Assembly (NCBI GenBank): GCA_036397635.1
Contig: DASWIP010000128.1
Span: forward strand, 11,826 to 75,825
DNA from: DASWIP01 sp036397635
GTDB lineage: Bacteria > Actinomycetota > AC-67
DNA length: 64,000 bases
Direction of reading: 5' to 3'
A program made the translations under genes and the position numbers. Below, in pieces: positions 17,045-25,551 of this stretch (position 1 is its first letter; every line of letters starts with the position of its first letter). The notes under the pieces are model-generated. The model had not been told where the DNA came from, searched no databases, and worked only from the letters and a program-made list of their open reading frames with translations.

Positions 17045-18135
17045 TCCGCCAGCTCGGACGCCTGCTTGAAGGCGGGGTGAGCGCACCTTCGAAGCTGATC
17101 GCTCGCGCCCATCGGCCGGGTGCGAACCCCGGATCGCTCGCGCTGGCGCTGGAGGAGTTCTTCGTCTCCGCGCGGCTCGCGGCGCGGGTCGATCACGCCG
17201 AGCACCGCGCGAGGCTTCGCCGGGAACGTGTCCTCGGCGGCGTGCCGGAGCGCTTCGCGGCGGCGGTGGGGGCGTGGGCGGATGCGCAGCTTCACGGCCG
17301 CGAGCGTGCAGCCCGCGCCGGGACGCGCCCGCTCGCGCACGCCACGATCGAGCGGCGTCTTTCCTCGCTTCGCGACTTCGCGGGATTCCTGGTGCACACC
17401 CACCCGGCGGTCACCGGCTGGGCGCTCGTCGGTGCCAGCGAGGTCGAGGAGTTCCTCGCCCAAGCCCCGCCGCAGCTCGCCCGCCGGCTGGCTTCCCTGC
17501 GGCAATTCTTCGCATGGGCACGCGCCAAACGCATGATCGTCGCCGATCCGACGCGGGGCCTGCGCGTCGCCGCTCGAGGCGGCTTCCGGGGACGGCTGCT
17601 GGACCCGCGCGAACAGAAGGCGCTCTACCGGCGCTGGACCGAGGGCAGCGTTCATCCGCATGAGGCGTTCGCCGGGCTCGCGGCGCTGCTGCACGGCGCC
17701 TCCAGCGGCGAGGTGCGCCACCTGAGAGTCGCTGACGTCGACGAGCGGTTGCGTGTCATCCGCCTCGGACGGCGTCCGCATCCGGTTCCGCTCGACCCGC
17801 TCACCTGGGCGGCGCTGGAGGCTTGTCTGGCCTACCGGGAGCAGCTCGGGACGCGCAACCCGCATCTGATCGTGACCCGCGCGGGCGCGAAGCGTCATGG
17901 GGTCGCCTCCGCCGCCTACCTCTGCCAGATGCTGGGGCCGCTCGGCGTGAGCGTGCAGGTGCTTCGCCAGACACGGCTCGCTGGTCTGGTCACATCGTTG
18001 GATCCCGCGATCGTCTCAGCAGCATTCGGGATGAGCCCGACCGGACCGCTGCATTACCTCGCCGATGCAACCGACGAGGCGCGCCTGCTCAAGACCACCA
18101 CCCGGCGAGCATCCAGAGGCAGACGCCGATCATGA
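17038..18135 (+). CDS. divergent tyrosine recombinase / integrase-like protein
   Basis: About 365 residues from the ATG at 17038, which lies in the last bases of the left repeat; the frame opens at 16981 inside the repeat, so the true N-terminus may be lost. An N-terminal SAM-like core-binding region (TIERRLSSLRDFAGFLV, LASLRQFFAWARAKRM as landmarks) precedes a catalytic-type domain with GLAALLHGASSGEVRHLRV, RRPHPVPLDP, VLRQTRLAGLV and LHYLADA. Against classical enzymes the first Arg of the catalytic set is replaced (GASSGE where G-x-R is usual) and the HxxR His is Gln, while a C-terminal Tyr is kept. Overlaps the ERCC4 gene by ATGA. Confidence 0.7.
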   Translation: MPIRQLGRLLEGGVSAPSKLIARAHRPGANPGSLALALEEFFVSARLAARVDHAEHRARLRRERVLGGVPERFAAAVGAWADAQLHGRERAARAGTRPLAHATIERRLSSLRDFAGFLVHTHPAVTGWALVGASEVEEFLAQAPPQLARRLASLRQFFAWARAKRMIVADPTRGLRVAARGGFRGRLLDPREQKALYRRWTEGSVHPHEAFAGLAALLHGASSGEVRHLRVADVDERLRVIRLGRRPHPVPLDPLTWAALEACLAYREQLGTRNPHLIVTRAGAKRHGVASAAYLCQMLGPLGVSVQVLRQTRLAGLVTSLDPAIVSAAFGMSPTGPLHYLADATDEARLLKTTTRRASRGRRRS

Positions 18136-18973
18136 CCCCAACCAAAGGCACCACCGACGCCGTCGCGCACGATCCGCAACCCATGTTTGTCATCGCTCGG
18201 AACCCAGAGTCCGAGAGCACGTTGCCGTATCTGCTCCGGCTCCCCCTCGATGGCGGCCTGGTGCTCAAGGCGCGCGACACCTGGCCCCGCGCCAACCGCA
18301 TCTACTGCCATCCGGTCGGCGACTGGCCCGACGAAGCCGAGATCATCGAGGAGATTCCGGTGCGCGTCTCCCGCCAGCGTGGCGCTTCGATCTGGTGCTG
18401 GACCGGCCGCGTCTGGCGCGCTCCCAGTTCGTCTTCACCGAAGTGCGAGGCCGTCCGGCGATCTTCTGGCAGACGCAGAAAGCCGCGCGCGGCGCCAATC
18501 CGGGCGCTCGCGTCCCACGCCGTCGCGCAATGACCGAGGGCTTCACGATCCTGGTGGATGCCAGGGAACGCTATCCCTTCCGATTCACCGGTCGATCGGT
18601 CGCGACCGAACGAACGACGCTGCCTGCGGGCGACTACGCGGTCCGAAACGGCGAGGGCTGGGTCGCCACCGTGGAGCGCAAGGTGCTCGAGAACTTCTCC
18701 GCGTCGCTGTCCGACGGCACGCTCGCGTTTCAGATGCAACGCCTCGCCGAGATCCCCGCCGCGGCTGTGGTCGTGGAAGCGCGCTACTCGGCGCTGTTCA
18801 AGCTCACCCACGTCAGCGGCGGCTGGCTCGCCGACGTCCTCGCGCGCCTGCAGGTCCGCTATCCCGAAGTCGGGGTCGTCTTCGCCGATTCCCGCCGCTT
18901 CGCTGAAGAGTGGACCTACCGGTTCCTGGCCGCAGCGCTCGCCGACGCCACCGATCAGCCCACCGAGCACTGA
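18132..18973 (+). pseudogene. ERCC4-domain nuclease gene, frameshifted
   Basis: Residues 1 to about 85 (ATG 18132 overlapping the integrase stop; MFVIARNPESESTLPYLLRL, RANRIYCHPVGDWP) are in one frame, and the continuation (DLVLDRPRLARSQFVF, GRPAIFWQT, then the ERCC4 domain) is one base back. The switch is near 18388-18398 and a single missing base would join them into about 280 residues. The nuclease domain has ILVDARERYPF, LPAGDYAV and VERKVLEN, the GD...ERK core of XPF-type nucleases. An ATG at 18530, overlapping the stop of the first frame (ATGA), could still give the 147-residue nuclease domain alone. Confidence 0.75.
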
Positions 18974-19035
18974 GCTCGCCCCCCGGCCCGAATCACAAGC
19001 CCCACAAGATCCCGAGGAAGAAAGGAGTGTTCGCC

Positions 19036-19644
19036 ATGTCCAAGAACAAGCGCAAGGTCACGTCACGCAAGAAGATTTCTTCTGCCCGCCGCGCATGGAT
19101 CGACGAGCAAGACGCCTTCGCAGGCGTCGATCCGTTCACCGGCCGCTGGCTGAACCCGCCCTGCAGCCACTGGCGTGACCCCGTCGAGATCACGCAGGCA
19201 ACAGTCGTGCGTGCCTCCGCCTACTGCGACCGGCCTCCCGCCGGAGCATGGCGGTGGCCCGACGTCGGCGTGTATCTCTGCGAAGCCTGGGCCGGGGCGG
19301 CCGGCATCGCGTCCACGTCGTGGGCGGGACCCACCGTCGGTTCCCACGCCGAGATCGCCATCCTCGCATGGCGCGACGGAGACGCTCCCGCGTATCCCGA
19401 GCAAGCCGAGCGCGTACTGGCCTACGCGCTCGAGGCAGCCCAAGCCGGACGTGACGTCGAGATCGGATGCCTCGCCGGCCACGGTCGCACCGGCACGGCG
19501 CTGGCGGCGCTGATGATCCTCGCGGGCGACGGCTGGCGCGCATCCATCGACCGGGTTCGCCTCAACTACTGCGTCTGCGCGGTCGAAACCATCGAGCAGG
19601 AACGCTACCTGAGCGGCCTGGCGGCCCGTCTCGGCCGGCCGTGA
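19036..19644 (+). CDS. CX5R phosphatase, dual-specificity/tyrosine type
   Basis: A 202-residue protein with a basic N-terminus and the P-loop CLAGHGRTG, giving nucleophile Cys145 and Arg151 of the CX5R signature followed by Thr. A Trp-rich middle (AWRWPDVGVYLCEAWAG region) has no clear parallel. The start is supported by AAGAAAGGAG upstream of the ATG. No kinase lies nearby. Small phosphatases of this kind occur on actinobacterial plasmids and integrated elements, which fits its place between the nuclease and the secreted proteins; the substrate is unknown. Confidence 0.78.
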   Translation: MSKNKRKVTSRKKISSARRAWIDEQDAFAGVDPFTGRWLNPPCSHWRDPVEITQATVVRASAYCDRPPAGAWRWPDVGVYLCEAWAGAAGIASTSWAGPTVGSHAEIAILAWRDGDAPAYPEQAERVLAYALEAAQAGRDVEIGCLAGHGRTGTALAALMILAGDGWRASIDRVRLNYCVCAVETIEQERYLSGLAARLGRP

Positions 19645-19726
19645 GCATGCTATCGTCCCGAGAGCGCTTCGACTGATATGTGACGTTCGTCCTGGGCGTT
19701 GTGGGGGTCTGGGGAGGGGAAATCCG

Positions 19727-22700
19727 ATGGATCACGCTTCGCCGCGCATTCGACGGACTCGACGACCCATGGTTCGGCCGCCGTCTCGACGTATCGCCGC
19801 CGGGGCTGTGGGCGTGCTGGTGGGCGCGATGCTGGTTGTGGCCTCACCGAGCTTCGCGGGCAGCGCGCCTAACCTGGATGGCCTTGGTGAGAGCGGTGCC
19901 AACGTCGGCTTTCCCTCCACGGGGAACTTGGTCGCGTCCTCGCAGACCTCGGCGTTCCAGCTTCCGGTTGTGGCCTCGAACGTGAAGGTGCTGATCTTGG
20001 GGACCGGGGTCGAGAAGGACGTGTTCCCTCCTTCTTTGCAGAGCCGCCTGATCGGCACCGGCTCGGCGATCGAAGATTCGGTAGGCTACGGCACGCTGGC
20101 GGCGTCGGCGGTCTGGCAGACCGTCCCCAAAGCCGAGATCACCTCCCGAGTGGTCGGCAGTGCGTATGAGAGCCTCGGCGGTCTCGAGTCGGCGCTGGCG
20201 TATGCGGAGGCGAACGCGTCGTCGTTCGATGTGGTCTTGCTCGCGTTTCATCCCGCGTGGCTACGCGAGCCGGCGACGTTCCTTTTGGATCAGAATCTCG
20301 GACCGGACAACGCGTGGCATATGGCGATGGATGCGGTGTTGAAGTATCCGGGCGCCCATAGCGACGGTCGTCCATTCTTGGGCATCCCGCGCGACGCCGC
20401 GTTGCGCGAGCAGATCTTCGCCAAGACTAAAGGCAAGGAACGCCAAGCGGTGGAGAATTTCATCGCGCGCGCGGAAGCCTGGCAGCGCATCTTGGACGCG
20501 ATCGGCAAGATCCGCGACAAGGGTCTCGCGGTCGTGGCGCCCGCGGGTGATTTCCTTAACGGCACCGACTTGCTGGGCAACCTCAACGCGACCGACACGC
20601 AGATGATCAGCGGCGTTGCGGCGCTGCCGGATGTGATCACGGTCGGCTCCGCCTACTACGAATCAGATGGCACGACCCTTCGCGTCTCGCCCACCTCCGC
20701 GCGCGGCCCGAACGTCGGGTTGGCGCTCAAGCCGGACGTGCTGGGCATCACCAACGTCACGACGCTGGTGCCGCAGGATTCGAGTCTCGCGGGTGCCTAT
20801 GGTTCGGCATCGACCAGCGTGGCGTGGGCCGATGCCGGTAGTGATCCGAGTCTGGCGGGCGGGCCGGTGGGTTCGGCGGCCAAGAAGGTCATGCAAGGCA
20901 CGCCGTTCGTCGGCGCTGCCGTCGTGGCGGCCACCGTCGCGGGCCTGTCGGCGCAAGGCTTCCCGAATGCGCGCACGTCGCGCACGAGCTTGGATGCGAA
21001 GATCCTGCGTGGCCTGCTCTGGCAGCAGGCCGCCGCGGTGCAGGCGTCGGTGTCGGCGCCCTGGCCGGCGTTGCAGAAGGCGTTCGCGTGGGAGCAGGGC
21101 GCCGGCGTGCTGCCCAAGATCAGCGCGCCGCCGTCGCCGCTGCCGCCGATCCCTTTGGAGCCGCTGCGCGTCGAAGCTCCCGCGGAAGGCTCGGCGTCGG
21201 CGGACATCGCGTTCTGGACGGGCGCCGCGGCGCCGTCCTCGCCGGATCTTTCGCCGCGTGACTGGCTCGGCCCGGACGCGGTTGGGTTCGCCAAGGGCGT
21301 CAACGACACGATGTCTCAAACCTCCGCGTCCGCGTCTGGGCATACGCTGACGTTGTCGGCGACCGCCGGCAGCTACACCGGTGGCTTCTACGTCGGCTTG
21401 GCAGACGTCGGGGCTTCTTCGCCGCAGTCGACGTTCCGGTTCGCGTTGATCCGCGACCGCGCAGTCACGCTCACATCCGCATATGCGCGGGACGCTGGCG
21501 AGCGAACCGAGCAGCTGACGTTCTTGCTCACGCCCGGTCTGCCCATCGATGTTGGTCCGGCGGGACCGGCGTTCAAGCATCTGATGCGCGCGGGATTGGA
21601 TCCGTTCCAGATCCCGTTCCAATCCAAGGTCACCGATCTGCAGGGCAGGGCCGAGCTGACCACGGTGCCGCCGGGCTTCTGGCGGCTGCATCTGCTCGCC
21701 GACCACTCCATCCACGCCGTCCAAGCACGCGGCACAGCAGCCGACCGCGAAGAGGAACTCGGCATCCGGCCCGTCGGCAGCACGATCGAAGGCTTCCTGG
21801 TCGCCGCGCAACCCCAATGCGATCAGGAAGCCACACCGACGGGCCCGTGGGACTCGCCTGCGTGCATCACGCCCTCATGGATGCAATCCACCTATAACGG
21901 CGTCACCGTCGGGGTGGTCTGCGAAGTCGCCGAGGGAGATCTGAAGATCCAGACGCTGTGCAAGAATCCCACCATGGCGGTGCCCGCGGGCATCGCCAGT
22001 CGCCAGATCGACGAAGTCAAGCATCAGGATCTGGACTTCTGCGGAGTCGCCGTCCCCACCGAAGGCATCAGCGTCGAGGAGATCCTCGAGCGCGCCAACG
22101 ACGGCTTGTGCACCGTGGTCAGCCCCGGCAGCGCCAATCTCTGGACGTGGAACGAGGGCGCAAACCATTGCAAAGCCGCCCTTCCCGAGGATGGCACTAC
22201 CGGCGATTTCAACGTCGCACCGACCGTGAATAATCTCGCCGTCGGCGTGGCCTCATACACGATGATGCTCCCTCAACCCAACCGAGACGCAGTGATCGGC
22301 GTCAGCTTCAACTATCGAGCCGAGAACGCCATCATCTTCGTGCTCATCACCACCGGCTCCGACGCGCTGACCCTCGACGGCCCCTCCGGCGCAGCGGTCA
22401 TCGCCGCTGATCCCAAACTCACGCTCACCCCGCACCTGAACACCAGCGGCCGCAACGGTTCGGCCCACTTCGAAAGCGGCTTCATCAGCGGCGGCGCGCG
22501 CACCGCCACGATCACCTTCATCGCCGTCCCAACCACCTGGGTCGCCGCACCCGGCACGCTCACCGCCGCCCACGTCGAGCTGTGCAACATCGGCGTGCGC
22601 GCCAAGACCTTCGCCAAAGACGCCTGGCGCTCCTATCCGGGGGCGCCCGCCGTGGCGAACACCCTGCAGATCCCCGTCTCCGGCAACTATGGCGGTGGAG

Positions 22701-23413
22701 TGAACTGGCTGGATCAAACCACGCCCGGCACCTGCCGGACTCGTCACCGCTGGGACCAAGCGACCAAGAAGTTCATCGCGCTCGGTCAAGAATGCGAAGA
22801 AGCCCTCTTCGCCATCCAACTCCCCAAGAACAACATCGTCAAAGACGCCTGCACCGAACCCTGCGATGACATCGAAACCCAAGGCGACCCGTCGCGGTTC
22901 CGCGACGTCAAGACCCCGGCCGGCACAAGCCTCACGCCAAGCCCCATCGGCGCGATCCACGATCCCGACCTCGGCGTCTGGGGCCCGACCTTATGCGACG
23001 ACGACGATCCAGTCCTTGGCGATGCGTGCGAAGTATCCGGCGCCATCAACAGTGCCCTCCAAAAGGATGGGGTTACCGTCAATGGGCGGTTCTTCGCAAA
23101 CATACTCATCCCCGACGCCGCGATCCGCGCCGGCACCGGCGGCGTCTGGACCTACATGGGAACCGACACCGGATCACACGCGGTTGGATTCGCCCAAAGC
23201 GGAGGAACACGAACCAACCGGTTCACCGTCGGTGATTTCTACGACGGCGAAGACGGCCTCAACGAATCCAATGGCGACATCATCGCAGGCTGGATCACCA
23301 TCGAAACCGGAAACCAGCTCATCATCGAACTTCAGCCGCCCGCCGGAGGGTCTCACACCATCTCAACAGACCTCGACTGCGTCACCATCGACGGCACCAC
23401 CATCTGCAGCTAG
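19727..23413 (+). CDS. secreted subtilisin-like pseudopeptidase, 1228 residues
   Basis: Signal peptide to about residue 45 (cleavage SFAG/SAP). Residues 85-410 follow the S8 subtilase plan: VKVLILGTGVE, SVGYGTLAAS, VVAPAGD, TVGSAYYESDG, SARGPN, LKPDVLG and GTPFVGAAVVAATVAGL. Yet Gly92 stands where the catalytic Asp belongs, Tyr121 replaces the His of GHGT, and Pro393 replaces the Ser of GTS, so hydrolysis is not expected. From about 480 on come Pro-rich linkers and beta-rich regions with several Cys. Start ATG 19727 follows GGGGAGGGGA. It is cargo of the putative element, followed by another secreted protein; its role, perhaps binding or surface recognition, is unknown. Confidence 0.8.
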   Translation: MDHASPRIRRTRRPMVRPPSRRIAAGAVGVLVGAMLVVASPSFAGSAPNLDGLGESGANVGFPSTGNLVASSQTSAFQLPVVASNVKVLILGTGVEKDVFPPSLQSRLIGTGSAIEDSVGYGTLAASAVWQTVPKAEITSRVVGSAYESLGGLESALAYAEANASSFDVVLLAFHPAWLREPATFLLDQNLGPDNAWHMAMDAVLKYPGAHSDGRPFLGIPRDAALREQIFAKTKGKERQAVENFIARAEAWQRILDAIGKIRDKGLAVVAPAGDFLNGTDLLGNLNATDTQMISGVAALPDVITVGSAYYESDGTTLRVSPTSARGPNVGLALKPDVLGITNVTTLVPQDSSLAGAYGSASTSVAWADAGSDPSLAGGPVGSAAKKVMQGTPFVGAAVVAATVAGLSAQGFPNARTSRTSLDAKILRGLLWQQAAAVQASVSAPWPALQKAFAWEQGAGVLPKISAPPSPLPPIPLEPLRVEAPAEGSASADIAFWTGAAAPSSPDLSPRDWLGPDAVGFAKGVNDTMSQTSASASGHTLTLSATAGSYTGGFYVGLADVGASSPQSTFRFALIRDRAVTLTSAYARDAGERTEQLTFLLTPGLPIDVGPAGPAFKHLMRAGLDPFQIPFQSKVTDLQGRAELTTVPPGFWRLHLLADHSIHAVQARGTAADREEELGIRPVGSTIEGFLVAAQPQCDQEATPTGPWDSPACITPSWMQSTYNGVTVGVVCEVAEGDLKIQTLCKNPTMAVPAGIASRQIDEVKHQDLDFCGVAVPTEGISVEEILERANDGLCTVVSPGSANLWTWNEGANHCKAALPEDGTTGDFNVAPTVNNLAVGVASYTMMLPQPNRDAVIGVSFNYRAENAIIFVLITTGSDALTLDGPSGAAVIAADPKLTLTPHLNTSGRNGSAHFESGFISGGARTATITFIAVPTTWVAAPGTLTAAHVELCNIGVRAKTFAKDAWRSYPGAPAVANTLQIPVSGNYGGGVNWLDQTTPGTCRTRHRWDQATKKFIALGQECEEALFAIQLPKNNIVKDACTEPCDDIETQGDPSRFRDVKTPAGTSLTPSPIGAIHDPDLGVWGPTLCDDDDPVLGDACEVSGAINSALQKDGVTVNGRFFANILIPDAAIRAGTGGVWTYMGTDTGSHAVGFAQSGGTRTNRFTVGDFYDGEDGLNESNGDIIAGWITIETGNQLIIELQPPAGGSHTISTDLDCVTIDGTTICS

Positions 23414-23453
23414 GCAGGAGAATCGCACACGGAGGCGAAGACCTCCCGGTGAG

Positions 23454-24308
23454 ATGAGAGGACGTGCCGGACGAGTTGTTCTTGGCGTTGCGCTGATCAT
23501 CAGCGTGCTCGCCGTCCATCCTGCGAGCGCGGCAACCGAGTGCCGCATGGGCGGGGACGCACCCTCGTTCCAGGTGCTGCGCCTCGACCTACCAACCGGT
23601 AGTGATTACCTCGGGCTTGGGATAGGCGGCCGGAAGTCTGTTCAAGTGGTTCATCAGAACGAGAAAGACTGGCACCTATCCAGCGGCATCGTCATCGTCA
23701 ATGCCGAGACTCGTGCCGTCGGTGCGTATTGGATCTGGGCCGCTGGAGCCGTGGGCGGCGGCGCCCCTCCGCACGCAGTGGTGGAGATCGATGGCACCTC
23801 CTTCGTAAACCAACCCACTCCCATCTCCGGCGGCGTGATGTTCGACGAGGGTGGGGCCGTTCCCCCGGGATTGCCACCCGGCGTCTGGTATGCGATCGGG
23901 TTCGGCATCGGCGGAGGTGAGGACATGCTAGGCCCCACCGAGTGGCGTGCCACCGTGATCAGCGACGGGATCTCCTCCTGCGAACCGCTCGCCGTTGACG
24001 GCGAGATGTTCGACTTCAACCAGACGCATTTCTCTGGCGGCACCCAGATCTACGCCTCGGGTCTAGGGATCGCCGACAATATCCAACTCACGTACTCAAC
24101 TAGCCGACGTGTGGTCGCAGGCCTGATGCTGGCTGGTGCTGGAACTCATGCAGACGCCGAACTGAACTACACGTTCCCTGAGAGCAGCGGCCGTATCCAC
24201 AAGGACATCGCACCACTCTCCTCAACCACGGGACCGCATCACTTCGACGCCAGTTATCAAGGCTATTGGCCCAACATCGTGATATCTGGCGTGGCGTTCG
24301 ACACATAG
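23454..24308 (+). CDS. secreted protein of unknown function in the element
   Basis: A 284-residue protein with a signal peptide (RVVLGVALIISVLAVHPASA, cleavage near residue 27). The mature part is beta-rich, Gly-rich and acidic, with Cys pairs near residues 30 and 180 (TECRMGG, SSCEPL); no family recognised. It starts 41 bp after the pseudopeptidase gene and is probably co-transcribed; both may be delivered to the same surface. I placed the start at 23454 because the signal peptide begins there, although the frame is open back to 22866. Confidence 0.75.
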   Translation: MRGRAGRVVLGVALIISVLAVHPASAATECRMGGDAPSFQVLRLDLPTGSDYLGLGIGGRKSVQVVHQNEKDWHLSSGIVIVNAETRAVGAYWIWAAGAVGGGAPPHAVVEIDGTSFVNQPTPISGGVMFDEGGAVPPGLPPGVWYAIGFGIGGGEDMLGPTEWRATVISDGISSCEPLAVDGEMFDFNQTHFSGGTQIYASGLGIADNIQLTYSTSRRVVAGLMLAGAGTHADAELNYTFPESSGRIHKDIAPLSSTTGPHHFDASYQGYWPNIVISGVAFDT

Positions 24309-24344
24309 GCCGATCACCGCGGCTCAGATCTTGGACCATGCTGG

Positions 24345-24368
24345 CTGGCAGGAGTCCCCTCCTGCCAG
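24345..24368 (+). terminator. hairpin after the secreted-protein genes
   Basis: CTGGCAGGAG and CTCCTGCCAG form a perfect 10-bp stem around TCCC, 37 bp after the stop at 24308. No T-run follows, so termination is plausible but not certain. Confidence 0.5.
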
Positions 24369-24381
24369 CGAAGCGATGCAG

Positions 24382-24416
24382 GTTAGGCGCCACCTAACAT
24401 ACGTTCGCGCGAACGT
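24382..24416. repeat. two adjacent palindromes before the truncated transposase
   Basis: GTTAGG-CGCCA-CCTAAC (24382-24398) is followed after two bases by the perfect 16-bp palindrome ACGTTCGCGCGAACGT (24401-24416). They lie between the hairpin at 24345 and the transposase remnant. They could be an operator, part of an IS junction, or a recombination site. Confidence 0.5.
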
Positions 24417-24451
24417 GTGGCCTTCTTGGCGAGCTCGATCCCGAGTTCGCC

Positions 24452-25402
24452 GTGATGTATTCGCACACCGGCCGTCCCAGCGTCCCGCCGGAGCAGCTGT
24501 TGAAGGCGACGGTGCTGATGGCGCTGTATTCGATCCGCTCCGAGCGTGCGTTCTGCGAGCGGTTGAACTACGACCTGCTGTTCAAGTGGTTCCTGGACTT
24601 GCCGATCGAGACGGCCGCCTTCGATGCCACGACGTTCACCAAGAACCGCGAGCGGCTGCTAGAGGCCGAGATCGCCGACCGGTTCTTCGCTGCGGTGGTC
24701 GCCCAAGCGAAGCTGCGCCGCTACGTGTCTTCGGAGCATTTCAGCGTCGATGGGACGCTGCTGGAGGCCTGGGCGTCGCACAAGAGCTTCAAGCCCAAAG
24801 ACGGCCCCGGCAAAGGCCCGGGCGGTCCTGGTCGCAACGCAGAGGTCGATTTCCACGGCGTTTCGCGGTCAAACGCCACCCACGAGTCCACCACCGATCC
24901 CGAGGCGTTGCTGGCGCGCAAGTCCAACGCGGTGGCTGCGAAGCTCTGCTACGCGGGCCATGCGCTGATGGAGAACCGCAACGCGCTGCTGGTGGATATG
25001 GAACTCACCCAAGCCACCGGGTACGCCGAACGCGACGCCGCGATCACGATGCTTGATCGTCTGCCGAAGACCAAGCGCAGACGGACCCTGGCCGCGGACA
25101 AGGCCTACGACGTCGCCGCCTTCGTCACCGATTGCAGGTCCCGCAACATCACCCCGCACGTCGCCCAGAACACGACCAGGCAATCCAGCCGCATCGACCG
25201 CCGAACCACCCGCCACGCAGGACACGAGATCTCGCAGCGGATCCGCAAACGCATCGAGGAGCCGTTCGGATGGATCAAGACCATCGCCGGCGGACGAAAG
25301 CTCAGGTACCGAGGACGATCAAGGAACCGAGCGTGGTTGCTGATCACCGCAGCGGTCTACAACATCATCCGGATCGCGGCTCTGGACGCGCAGACGACGT
25401 GA
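24452..25402 (+). CDS. IS5/IS1182-type transposase, 5'-truncated
   Basis: 316 residues from GTG 24452. A DUF772-type N-terminal segment (YSHTGRPSVPPEQLLKA, ERAFCERLNYDLLFKWF) leads to the DDE domain: FSVDGTLLEAWAS, ADKAYD and the RIRKRIEEPFGWIK end. Coding-like sequence continues upstream in frame (ELDPEFAV) to a TAA at 24395, but full-length relatives have some 40 further residues before this point, so the 5' end is missing and no left terminal repeat is visible. The stretch at about 25535-25555, up to the glycosylase stop, looks like the right end of such elements (TTCAGCGGCCTGCTAG). Probably inactive. Confidence 0.75.
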   Translation: MMYSHTGRPSVPPEQLLKATVLMALYSIRSERAFCERLNYDLLFKWFLDLPIETAAFDATTFTKNRERLLEAEIADRFFAAVVAQAKLRRYVSSEHFSVDGTLLEAWASHKSFKPKDGPGKGPGGPGRNAEVDFHGVSRSNATHESTTDPEALLARKSNAVAAKLCYAGHALMENRNALLVDMELTQATGYAERDAAITMLDRLPKTKRRRTLAADKAYDVAAFVTDCRSRNITPHVAQNTTRQSSRIDRRTTRHAGHEISQRIRKRIEEPFGWIKTIAGGRKLRYRGRSRNRAWLLITAAVYNIIRIAALDAQTT

Positions 25403-25551
25403 ACTGCGCCGCAGGGATCATCGAAGACCCGGAATGAACGCCAGACGGCCGATCTGAGAGCCCCCACCGAAGGTCCACCGCATCGATTCGTCAGCCATAC
25501 CCGCCCCATCGAGAGGCATGGATGCCTCAGGTGGTGTTCTTCAGCGGCCTG
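25403..25551. other. short non-coding stretch between transposase remnant and glycosylase gene
   Basis: 149 bp with no ORF I would defend. Its last 20 or so bases may be the right terminus of the IS5/IS1182-type element; nothing else recognised. Confidence 0.4.

Noticed and set aside
18132..18533. Separate 133-residue gene ahead of the ERCC4 nuclease
   Set aside because: Its last 48 residues look out of frame, while the overlapping frame reads as a natural continuation into the nuclease domain; a frameshift explains it better.
24382..24398. GTTAGGC...ACCTAAC resembling integron attC core sites
   Set aside because: The two core boxes are in the wrong order and far too close for an attC site, and no integron integrase is present.
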